Source: Erysipelotrichaceae bacterium (GTDB lineage Bacteria; Bacillota_I; Bacilli_A; Erysipelotrichales; Erysipelotrichaceae). Taken from it: a stretch of DNA of 15,356 bases. Both the position numbers and the translations under genes were made by a program. This document shows positions 1-6,679 of this stretch, piece after piece. The stretch covers positions 1 to 15,356 of the forward strand of contig JABUSI010000056.1 in the NCBI GenBank assembly GCA_021442745.1. The letters run 5' to 3'. Within the stretch, counting starts at the first letter, position 1; each line of letters opens with the position of its first letter. The notes under the pieces are model-generated. The model searched no databases. It was not told the DNA's origin and worked only from the letters and a program-made list of their open reading frames with translations.

Positions 1-8
1 CAACAGAA

Positions 9-52
9 AAAGATTGGATTTCTTCAATCATTTCTGAAGATTTCCAATCTTT
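9..52 (-). terminator. Operon-end rho-independent terminator
   Basis: On the minus strand AAAGATTGGA (43-52) and TCCAATCTTT (9-18) pair perfectly for 10 bp. Beyond a small A/A mismatch the stem continues as TCTTCA with TGAAGA around a short loop. The descending arm ends in a run of five T (7-11). It starts about 40 bases after the last GH1 stop. T-rich sequence on the other flank (50-59) means it could also work for a convergent plus-strand gene beyond the window. Confidence 0.85.
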
Positions 53-92
53 TGTTTTTGTTAACTGTTAATTCCGGAGCTGTAAAGTTTTT

Positions 93-1532
93 CTATCCCA
101 GATCTTCTCCGTTAGTCGCAATAACCTGCTTGTACCAGTCAAACGATTTCTTCTTTCTGCGGGAGAAATCACCGGTACCGTCATCGTACCGTTCCACGAA
201 AATAAATCCGTAACGCTTTGCCATTTCCCCGGTGGAAGCACTGACTAAGTCAATGCAACCCCAAGGTGTGAATCCGCGCAAATCGACACCGTCATGTACG
301 GCTTCTTTCATGGCTTCAATGTGACTGCGCAGATATTCAATCCGGTACGTATCGTTTACCGTACCGTCTTCTTCGATCTTATCATACGCACCCAGTCCGT
401 TTTCTACTACGAAAATCGGTTTCTGGTAACGGTCCCAGATTTCATTTAAGGAATACCGTAATCCGGTCGGATCAATCTGCCATCCCCAGTCGGAAGCCTT
501 CAGATACGGGTTCGGCGTACCGCCTAAGATATTGCCTTTTCCGGCTGTTTTGTCCGGATTTACGGTATTGCATACGGACATATAGTACGAACACGTATAG
601 AAGTCCACCGTGCCTTCTTTTAGGATCTGTGCATCGTTTTCTTCCATTACGATGTGAATGTTGTTGTCTTCGAAATACCGCTTCATATAGTTCGGATACG
701 CGCCACGGCACTGTACGTCACTGCAGAACCAGTTGGAAAGCTGACTTCTCTTCTGGTTAAACAAGACGTCTTCCGGATCACACGTTAACGGATACGACGT
801 CATCATGATATTCATATCCCCTAACTGATAGTTCGGATCGATTTCATGCGCCATTTTGACAGCCAATGCACTGGCAACCAGCTGATGATGCAACGCCTGG
901 AACCGGACCTGCGGAATATCCGTCTGTTCCATAAACGACATCGGGCGGATATTGTTTAATACACCCATAGACAGGAAATTCCCGATTGCACTGGTAGCCG
1001 AATTGATTTCATTAAACGTCAGCCAGTATTTCACTTTTCCTTTGTACCTCTTGAAAATAGCTTCACAGTAATTCAGATAGCACTGAATCGTTCTTCGATC
1101 CGCCCATGCGTTCCATTTCTTTGTCAGATTGAACGGCACTTCATAGTGGGAAATCGTAATCATCGGTTCAATGTTGTATTTCAGACATTCGTCAATCAGA
1201 TTGTCGTAAAACTGCAGGCCTTCTTCGTTGGCACATTCGTCATCACCGTTCGGGAAAATACGGGTCCACGCAATCGAGAACCGGTACATCTTGAATCCCA
1301 TTTCCGCAAACAACGCGATATCTTCTTTGTATCTGTGATAATGGTCGATAGCCATATGTGACGGATAAAATGTCCCTTCTTCCAGTTCCGGTGTAATCCG
1401 TTTGGAACGGGTAGCGGTTCCTCCCGTACACACGTCCGGACAAGACAATCCCTTTCCGCCTTCGTTATACGCACCTTCCAGCTGATTGGCAGCCGTAGCG
1501 CCGCCCCATAAGAAATTCTTTGGAAAACTCAT
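93..1532 (-). CDS. GH1 6-phospho-beta-glucosidase (second copy)
   Basis: Cytoplasmic phospho-beta-glucoside hydrolase of 479 residues, paralogue of the enzyme at 2141-3559. The start MSFPKNFLWGG matches that paralogue exactly. Gln18, His129 (ISHYEVP), acid/base Glu175 (TFNEI), nucleophile Glu377 (VVENG) and the phosphate-binding SASTGEMAKRY (431-441, Lys439, Tyr441) are all present, so it should be active on 6-phosphorylated substrates. It differs from its paralogue mainly in the loops around 30-58 and 180-210, which line the aglycone side in this family, suggesting a different substrate range (inference). It is separated from EIIA by an intrinsic terminator and may have its own promoter. It ends in TAG, followed by the operon terminator. 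Confidence 0.96.
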   Translation of the reverse strand: MSFPKNFLWGGATAANQLEGAYNEGGKGLSCPDVCTGGTATRSKRITPELEEGTFYPSHMAIDHYHRYKEDIALFAEMGFKMYRFSIAWTRIFPNGDDECANEEGLQFYDNLIDECLKYNIEPMITISHYEVPFNLTKKWNAWADRRTIQCYLNYCEAIFKRYKGKVKYWLTFNEINSATSAIGNFLSMGVLNNIRPMSFMEQTDIPQVRFQALHHQLVASALAVKMAHEIDPNYQLGDMNIMMTSYPLTCDPEDVLFNQKRSQLSNWFCSDVQCRGAYPNYMKRYFEDNNIHIVMEENDAQILKEGTVDFYTCSYYMSVCNTVNPDKTAGKGNILGGTPNPYLKASDWGWQIDPTGLRYSLNEIWDRYQKPIFVVENGLGAYDKIEEDGTVNDTYRIEYLRSHIEAMKEAVHDGVDLRGFTPWGCIDLVSASTGEMAKRYGFIFVERYDDGTGDFSRRKKKSFDWYKQVIATNGEDLG

Positions 1533-1537
1533 AGTTA

Positions 1538-1544
1538 CTTCCTC
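1538..1544 (-). promoter_or_regulatory. Ribosome binding site deciding the start of the last GH1 gene
   Basis: GAGGAAG on the minus strand lies five bases before the ATG at 1532. The earlier in-frame ATG at 1565 would add 11 residues that the paralogue lacks, so 1532 is the better start. Confidence 0.75.
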
Positions 1545-1555
1545 TCTTTTTCCGT

Positions 1556-1564
1556 AGTATATCA
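1556..1564 (-). promoter_or_regulatory. Possible extended -10 promoter for the last GH1 gene
   Basis: On the minus strand TGATATACT reads as TGn plus TATACT, an extended -10 element, about 24 bases before the ATG at 1532 and downstream of the terminator. No clear -35 is seen (the region is A-rich). If used, the 5' leader would be short but would still include the GAGGAAG ribosome binding site. Confidence 0.35.
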
Positions 1565-1599
1565 TTGTTTTATTGTTGTTTTCTATACTGTCTTCGGGT

Positions 1600-1631
1600 A
1601 AAAAGAATACCAGACTTCCGGTATTCTTTTT
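1600..1631 (-). terminator. Rho-independent terminator between EIIA and the last GH1 gene
   Basis: AAAAAGAATACC (1620-1631) and GGTATTCTTTTT (1600-1611) pair perfectly for 12 bp around an 8-base loop (GGAAGTCT on the minus strand). The stem's descending arm ends in five T, so it works as an intrinsic terminator in the direction of the operon. It begins three bases after the EIIA stop. It divides the run into a main operon ending at EIIA and a final GH1 gene reached only by read-through or its own promoter. The A-rich other arm means it could also stop transcription on the plus strand. Confidence 0.85.
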
Positions 1632-1634
1632 CTT

Positions 1635-2129
1635 CTATCTGTTGACTTTCTGTCCTCTGACAACCGCACAAGGGTCTTCGAATTGTACATCTTTGCCATT
1701 GGCATCGGTCACAATGACCATAACCGGCATTTCGTATTTCTTCGCTAATGTCGCAAAATCCACTTCCACAACCGGATCCCCTGCACACACAACATCTCCT
1801 GCCTTCTTCAATGTCTTGAATCCGGCACCGTTGGCAGATACGGTATCAATTCCGATATGTACCAGAAGTTCCATACCGTTGTTGGCTTTTAATCCGAACG
1901 CATGACCGGTAGGGAATACCATCGCAATTTCTCCGTTACATGGCGAACACAAGGTAACCTTCTTCGGTTCAAAGGTAAAGGCACAGCTCTTACCCATCAG
2001 TTCATTGGCGAACATTTCATCGGAAACGGTTTTGACATCGATGAGCATACCGTCAGCCAACGCTACGATATCCTCATCGCTGACCTCAATCTTTTGTAAT
2101 TCTTCCTTCTTGCTAAACAGTTTAAACAT
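1635..2129 (-). CDS. Stand-alone PTS EIIA component, glucose (Crr) type
   Basis: Cytoplasmic phosphocarrier of 164 residues that takes phosphate from HPr and hands it to an EIIB domain. It is close in length to E. coli EIIA-Glc (169). The two active-site histidines are visible: His76 in PTGHAFGL and the phosphorylated His91 in ELLVHIGIDTV. GEIAMVFPT and the C-terminal PVMVIVTD also fit the PTS_EIIA_1 fold. Its TAAGGAG ribosome binding site overlaps the stop of the preceding GH1 gene. It most likely serves the EIIBC at 10796-12238, which has no A domain. A separate role in regulation, such as charging other EIIBC permeases that lack an A domain, is possible. A strong terminator follows its stop. 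Confidence 0.95.
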   Translation of the reverse strand: MFKLFSKKEELQKIEVSDEDIVALADGMLIDVKTVSDEMFANELMGKSCAFTFEPKKVTLCSPCNGEIAMVFPTGHAFGLKANNGMELLVHIGIDTVSANGAGFKTLKKAGDVVCAGDPVVEVDFATLAKKYEMPVMVIVTDANGKDVQFEDPCAVVRGQKVNR

Positions 2130-2140
2130 ATCCCTTCTCC

Positions 2141-3559
2141 TTACAATTCTTCTCCGTTTGACGCAATGACTTTCCGGTACCAGTCAAACGATTTCTTTTC
2201 ATACCGCTTGAACGTACCGTTACCCTTGTCATCCCGGTCAACGTAAATAAATCCGTATCTCTTGGACATTTCTCCGGTGGAAGCACTGACTAAGTCGATG
2301 CATCCCCAGGAGGTATATCCCAGAAGATTCACGCCGTCTTCACGGATTGCCTTTTCCATTTCCGTAATATGCGCTTTCATATACTCAATCCGGTAGTCAT
2401 CCTGTACCGTATCGTTTTCCAGTGTATCGAAGGCACCCAGACCGTTTTCTACGATAAACAACGGCTTCTGGTAGCGATCCCATAACGTATTCAACGTAAT
2501 ACGCAAGCCTAACGGGTCAATCGCCCAGCCCCAGTCGGAAGCTTTCAGGTACGGATTTCTTGTACCCTTGAACGCATTGCCGACCGTTTCCGTATTCTTC
2601 GGATCCGTGGAAATACAACGGGAAGAATAATACGAAAAGGAAATATAGTCAACCGTATGTTCCCGTAAAATCTGTTCATCCTCTTCCGTCATACCAACAT
2701 CGATGCCTTCTCTTTCCAGCATCTTTGTCAGATAACTCGGATAATATCCTCTGGACTGGACATCAATGAAACCGAAATTGTCTCTGTCCTTACCCATCGA
2801 AGCCCAGACATCTTCCGGATTGCAGGAATACGGATAATAGTTGCCTGCCGCAACCATACAACCGACCATCGCTTCCGGATTCGCTTCATGCAAGATCTTC
2901 GTAGCCCAGGCACTGGCAACCAGTTCGTTATGAACCGCCTTGTACTTGGCTTCCGTTTCGTTCTCGCCTTCTTCAAATACCAGACCGGCACCCATAAACG
3001 GAAGATGCAGAATCATATTGATTTCATTGAACGTAATCCAGTATTTGACAACATCCTTGTAGCGGTCTGCCAGAACGGTAACCAGATTTTTGTAGAAAGA
3101 AATCAGTTTCCGGTTCTTCCATCCGCCGTATTCCTTAATCAGATGAATCGGCATATCAAAGTGCGTAATCGTTACCAGCGGTTCGATGTTGTACTTCTTT
3201 AATTCCGCAAATACGTCATCATAGAACGCCAGACCTTCTTCGTTCGGTTCACTTTCATCTCCATTCGGGAAAATACGGGTCCATGCCAGCGACATCCGGA
3301 ATACTTTGAATCCCATCTTCGCAAACATCGCGATATCTTCCTTGTAGTGATGATAAAAATCAATGCCCTTCTGTGCCGGATAGTAGTATCCTTCTTCAAA
3401 ATCCAGCATTCTCCGCTTACCCATGCTGACTAAAAAGCGTTCTTTACCATAAGGAACCACGTCAACGTTCGCTAAGCCTCTGCCGCCTTCGTTATAACCG
3501 CCTTCCAGCTGATTGGCAGCTGTTGCGCCGCCCCATAAGAAATTCTTTGGAAAACTCAT
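2141..3559 (-). CDS. GH1 6-phospho-beta-glucosidase
   Basis: Cytoplasmic enzyme that splits PTS-imported phosphorylated beta-glucosides into glucose 6-phosphate and an aglycone or sugar. It has 472 residues, the normal GH1 length. The N-terminal FLWGGATAANQLEG motif (7-20), acid/base Glu179 in TFNEI, nucleophile Glu371 in IVENG, and the phosphate-binding stretch SASTGEMSKRY (425-435, with Ser, Lys433 and Tyr435) identify the BglA-type 6-phospho class. A GGAAGG ribosome binding site is well placed; the gap to the YcxB-like stop is 14 bases. The EIIA gene follows after 11 bases. It is a close paralogue of the GH1 enzyme at 93-1532, and their first 20 residues are identical. Two copies may serve different aglycones or linkages. 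Confidence 0.96.
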   Translation of the reverse strand: MSFPKNFLWGGATAANQLEGGYNEGGRGLANVDVVPYGKERFLVSMGKRRMLDFEEGYYYPAQKGIDFYHHYKEDIAMFAKMGFKVFRMSLAWTRIFPNGDESEPNEEGLAFYDDVFAELKKYNIEPLVTITHFDMPIHLIKEYGGWKNRKLISFYKNLVTVLADRYKDVVKYWITFNEINMILHLPFMGAGLVFEEGENETEAKYKAVHNELVASAWATKILHEANPEAMVGCMVAAGNYYPYSCNPEDVWASMGKDRDNFGFIDVQSRGYYPSYLTKMLEREGIDVGMTEEDEQILREHTVDYISFSYYSSRCISTDPKNTETVGNAFKGTRNPYLKASDWGWAIDPLGLRITLNTLWDRYQKPLFIVENGLGAFDTLENDTVQDDYRIEYMKAHITEMEKAIREDGVNLLGYTSWGCIDLVSASTGEMSKRYGFIYVDRDDKGNGTFKRYEKKSFDWYRKVIASNGEEL

Positions 3560-3573
3560 ATTTTTCTTCCTTC

Positions 3574-4056
3574 CTACATTTTGATTTTACGACTCATAAA
3601 TTCTTTCAGACTGTGTTCCGTTGCAACCTGCTTTTCGATGATCAGGTTCGTTCCCCCGGCCTGAAGAATGACATATTTTTTTGATTCGATATACTTCTTC
3701 ACCTGTGTATATTCCACTTCCAGAGCGTCCTTGCTGTGATCGGCAGTCACTCTTACCGCATCCGGACGGAACTTGTAGTGAAAATGAATGACACCTTCGG
3801 TTCCCATGGAAACCAGACTGTTTCTGATTTTCTTAGTAAACGATGTCTTATAGATAAAATAGAATATTTCCCCGGCAATTGCCCCGAAGAAGCAGGCATA
3901 TCCGGCAAGCTTGTTGCCGTTGCTCACAAAGCTGACACCGGTATAAATCAGAATCAGAATTCCAAACTGCAGAACCATCACCCGTTCAATCGAAAAGATG
4001 GCATTAGCCAGTTCCGGTGCATCATCCGTATTGATAAAACTGTCGAACTCCAGCAT
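3574..4056 (-). CDS. YcxB-like small membrane protein, unknown function
   Basis: A 160-residue protein with two predicted membrane helices (about 27-45 and 50-68), joined by a short polar turn, followed by a basic stretch and a soluble beta-rich domain (about 85-150; GVIHFHYKFRPDAVRV, ALEVEYTQVKKYIES). This layout matches YcxB-like proteins, which have no established function. The start overlaps the esterase stop by one base (TAATG) and has AGGTGA seven bases upstream, so translation is coupled; an earlier ATG at 4080 lies inside the esterase and is not needed. It is the only gene in the run with no obvious carbohydrate role. It might sense or anchor something at the membrane, but this is speculation. 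Confidence 0.75.
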   Translation of the reverse strand: MLEFDSFINTDDAPELANAIFSIERVMVLQFGILILIYTGVSFVSNGNKLAGYACFFGAIAGEIFYFIYKTSFTKKIRNSLVSMGTEGVIHFHYKFRPDAVRVTADHSKDALEVEYTQVKKYIESKKYVILQAGGTNLIIEKQVATEHSLKEFMSRKIKM

Positions 4057-5321
4057 TATCTCACCTGCTTGCCGATCCATTCAAATACGCTGACCGGTAC
4101 GTTGTCTTCCATGACTCTGTGACCGTCGTAATCGTATTTGACTTCGTCATCCAGGAATAATACCCAGACACCGTGATTGAAAATTTTCTTCGGTCTGCCC
4201 AGTTCATCCTTGTACTGACCGGTCGGATCTTCCACCTTGTCAAAGAAAGAGAAATGCACGTTCGCCTTTTCTTCCAGCAGACGGTGATAAATCGGAACCG
4301 TTGTTTCAAACGGATTGACCAGTTCATCGTTTTTCGCATGGACAAACCAGATTGGTGTCTTCGTTAACTTCCGTAACGTTTCTTCATCCACGTTCTGGTT
4401 ATAGAATGCCTGACATACCGGAACGGCACAACAGAAGTAGTCCGGATAATCGATGATCATCCGCATCGACATAAATCCGCCGTTGCTGCAGCCGGTTACC
4501 GAAATCCGGTTCCGGTCAATCGTATCTTCGTGTTGTTTTACGAACTCTTCAATCAGATACATCAATGGTTCGGAATAAATACTCCTGTTGGATCTGGATA
4601 ACTTTTCCACACCGTCATCCATCCATACCGTCGGACTCTGCGGTGCCAGTACATACGCTTCCCCACCGAATTTCTTCTGGGCATCTTTTGCGGACAAAGC
4701 CGTAACCCGGTTACCCGTATACGCTACCAGCGGATTGTCTCCGCCTTCCCCGGCACCATGCAGCCAGATGACCAGCGGCAGTTTTTCATGCTTCTTGTTT
4801 TCCGGTGTATACGCTCCGTATTGTAACGGCAAGGTTGCATGTGTGGAAACACCATGACTCCATCCTCTGGCGTCCGGACACAAATCACCCTCACACGTAT
4901 CAAATACCAGTCCGGTAACCGGACCGTCCGCACCCGGTAACGGATGCAACTGGGTGATCCGATGTTTATTGATGATGTAATGGCTTTCCAGTACGGTTCC
5001 TTCAATCTTCTTGGACAACCGTTCTTCCTCCAGCTCCAATGTTACATACGTTCCCTTTTCCTGCTTATGACCATACGCATCACTCGGATATGCACACAAT
5101 ACCTTCTGATACCCTACAGACGGTAATGCCTTCGCATTCGGGTCAAACTTGTTTTCCTTGCGCATCAATACCGTACCGTCCGGCTGATATCGTGTCGTAT
5201 GTACGTTAAAGGTGTTAACGGTAACGTCATTCATTCCGGCTTCTGCCGGTAATTCCAGAATCAATTTCGTGATAAACGGACCGTAATCGGTCAGTCTTGT
5301 AACTGTCTTGTAGGATGCCAT
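4056..5321 (-). CDS. Alpha/beta-hydrolase esterase (PHB-depolymerase/CE1-like)
   Basis: Serine esterase of 421 residues, likely removing acetyl, feruloyl or other acyl groups from the imported glycoside. The hydrolase domain (about 165-421) has the oxyanion loop WLHGAGEGGDN (186-196), nucleophile elbow GCSNGG with Ser279, Asp332 in AKNDELV and His383 in NHGVW, so a full catalytic triad is present. The first 160 residues form a separate beta-rich, Ig-like domain, often seen ahead of this hydrolase type, of unknown role. No signal peptide is visible. AAAGGAGATAAG gives a strong ribosome binding site that covers the stop of the preceding gene (gap of two bases). A peptidase of the S9 type is an alternative, but the GCSNGG elbow and the context favour an esterase acting on carbohydrate. 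Confidence 0.85.
   Translation of the reverse strand: MASYKTVTRLTDYGPFITKLILELPAEAGMNDVTVNTFNVHTTRYQPDGTVLMRKENKFDPNAKALPSVGYQKVLCAYPSDAYGHKQEKGTYVTLELEEERLSKKIEGTVLESHYIINKHRITQLHPLPGADGPVTGLVFDTCEGDLCPDARGWSHGVSTHATLPLQYGAYTPENKKHEKLPLVIWLHGAGEGGDNPLVAYTGNRVTALSAKDAQKKFGGEAYVLAPQSPTVWMDDGVEKLSRSNRSIYSEPLMYLIEEFVKQHEDTIDRNRISVTGCSNGGFMSMRMIIDYPDYFCCAVPVCQAFYNQNVDEETLRKLTKTPIWFVHAKNDELVNPFETTVPIYHRLLEEKANVHFSFFDKVEDPTGQYKDELGRPKKIFNHGVWVLFLDDEVKYDYDGHRVMEDNVPVSVFEWIGKQVR
4061..4066 (-). promoter_or_regulatory. Ribosome binding site of the YcxB-like gene
   Basis: AGGTGA on the minus strand lies just before the TAATG stop/start overlap. It fixes the start at 4056 rather than 4080 and shows that the gene is embedded in, and coupled to, the esterase gene. 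Confidence 0.7.
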
Positions 5322-5323
5322 AC

Positions 5324-6667
5324 TTATCTCCTTTCGATGACAACCAGTACGTCTTCGTCAAACGGTGTCATTAAGATATAGGACTTTCCGTCCTTCACTT
5401 CCACAAACGGATGCGCCGTATTCTTCGTATTCATATCGACAACGGTAACCTTGCAGTCAGACAGATCTTCGTTGACCACAATCTTCGTATTGAACGGTGC
5501 ATAAATCAGACTCGTCTTGCCATCCTTTGTCGTTGCCATCTTGATTTCCGGATTCACACTGATGACCCGTGTCATCTTCTTCGTACCGTCTTCCAGTACT
5601 TCCGTCTTCAAGCCGGAAATCGTATTGCCGATCCGATTATCCGGATGCAATTCTCCCAATGCACTTACCGTATTCTTAATGTAACCGTAATCCCAGGCAC
5701 CCTTGAAATACAACGCTTCGGTCCATGGCTTCGGTGCATCAAATCCTTCCCCCGTATTCGGGTTCACCGGTGAATACAGTTTCTGGAAATTCCAGATACC
5801 GTGTGCCCCATAGGTAACCCCTGCACACGCACCGGACAATACCGACATCCAGGCAGCCCGGCGGACGTCCTTCGTATTGAACCGTCCGTACTTGTAGCCG
5901 CTGAATCCCATCTGTTCATAACACGGTTCCGCGTTCAGAATCGGCTTTGCCGGATATTTTTCCAGCATTTCCACCGGCATCGTATAACACTTATCCAGAT
6001 TCAGCGCATTGTGGCCTGACTGGAACATATAGAAATCCATCTTGTCCAGGTATTCTTCCGGAAGATACGTATATCTTCCCTTGATATGTAACGTTTTCAG
6101 CGTATCCGGAGACAATTCGCACATCGTATCCAACGCAATCCGATAATATTCCTTCGCACTGTCCGTATCCAGATCCGTATCACCGGAAATGACATATACC
6201 GGATTGTAGGAATCAAACGTTTCGGCAACTTTCTGACAATACGGCTTGATGAATTCCTTCGGCATCACGTTGATGTTGTTGGACAGCGCACTGCCCCAGG
6301 TACCCGGAACATGGTTCAGCCACAAAACAACCAGAGCCGGTGTGAAATCATAACTGACAATCTTATCCAGCACGTGTTTGGCATGTTCGAAATAATCGTC
6401 ATTCATTCCTTTTTCATAATCGTAACCACCGTTTTCCTTGAACCCGAACGGCATATACGGTGCATTCACATAACAACGGTCCCATTGCGGCAGAATGTTA
6501 ATCTGCAGCACGTTGAATCCCTGTTGTTTCCGTACCGTCAGATACGTATCCAGATCTTCATCGTTCATATTGGTGAAGGCACTCCACAGCGTATCCGCCA
6601 GCCAGAAGAACGGCTTCCCGTCTCTTGAGAACGTACATTTGTCGTCATTTACTGTTAATCGTTTCAT
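5324..6667 (-). CDS. DUF4038 apiosidase-like (GH140-type) glycoside hydrolase
   Basis: Predicted cytoplasmic TIM-barrel glycosidase of 447 residues. The start MKRLTVNDDK opens directly in the barrel: FSRDGKPFFWLADTLW (13-28), GFNVLQIN (50-57), then SGDTD (161-165) and LNAEPCYE (244-251), where Asp163 and Glu247 are the likely catalytic pair by comparison with GH140. The sequence SGACAGVTYGAHGIWNF (278-294) is also typical. A small C-terminal beta domain (about 365-447) resembles the putative collagen-binding-like domain often found after DUF4038. Unlike the paralogue at 12359-13915 it lacks the N-terminal DUF5060 domain. An ATG at 6706 would add 13 residues and overlap the upstream gene, while the ATG at 6667 has a well-placed GAGGA that includes the upstream stop, so 6667 is chosen. 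Confidence 0.88.
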   Translation of the reverse strand: MKRLTVNDDKCTFSRDGKPFFWLADTLWSAFTNMNDEDLDTYLTVRKQQGFNVLQINILPQWDRCYVNAPYMPFGFKENGGYDYEKGMNDDYFEHAKHVLDKIVSYDFTPALVVLWLNHVPGTWGSALSNNINVMPKEFIKPYCQKVAETFDSYNPVYVISGDTDLDTDSAKEYYRIALDTMCELSPDTLKTLHIKGRYTYLPEEYLDKMDFYMFQSGHNALNLDKCYTMPVEMLEKYPAKPILNAEPCYEQMGFSGYKYGRFNTKDVRRAAWMSVLSGACAGVTYGAHGIWNFQKLYSPVNPNTGEGFDAPKPWTEALYFKGAWDYGYIKNTVSALGELHPDNRIGNTISGLKTEVLEDGTKKMTRVISVNPEIKMATTKDGKTSLIYAPFNTKIVVNEDLSDCKVTVVDMNTKNTAHPFVEVKDGKSYILMTPFDEDVLVVIERR

Positions 6668-6674
6668 TTTCTGT

Positions 6675-6679
6675 TCCTC
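6675..6679 (-). promoter_or_regulatory. Ribosome binding site deciding the start of the second DUF4038 gene
   Basis: GAGGA on the minus strand lies seven bases before the ATG at 6667 and overlaps the TGA stop of the GH106-like gene. It supports this ATG over the in-frame one at 6706, which has no comparable site. Confidence 0.75.

Noticed and set aside
61..71. Short palindrome TTAACTGTTAA near the operon end
   Set aside because: Eleven bases in AT-rich sequence next to a terminator are easily due to chance, and no gene start lies nearby.
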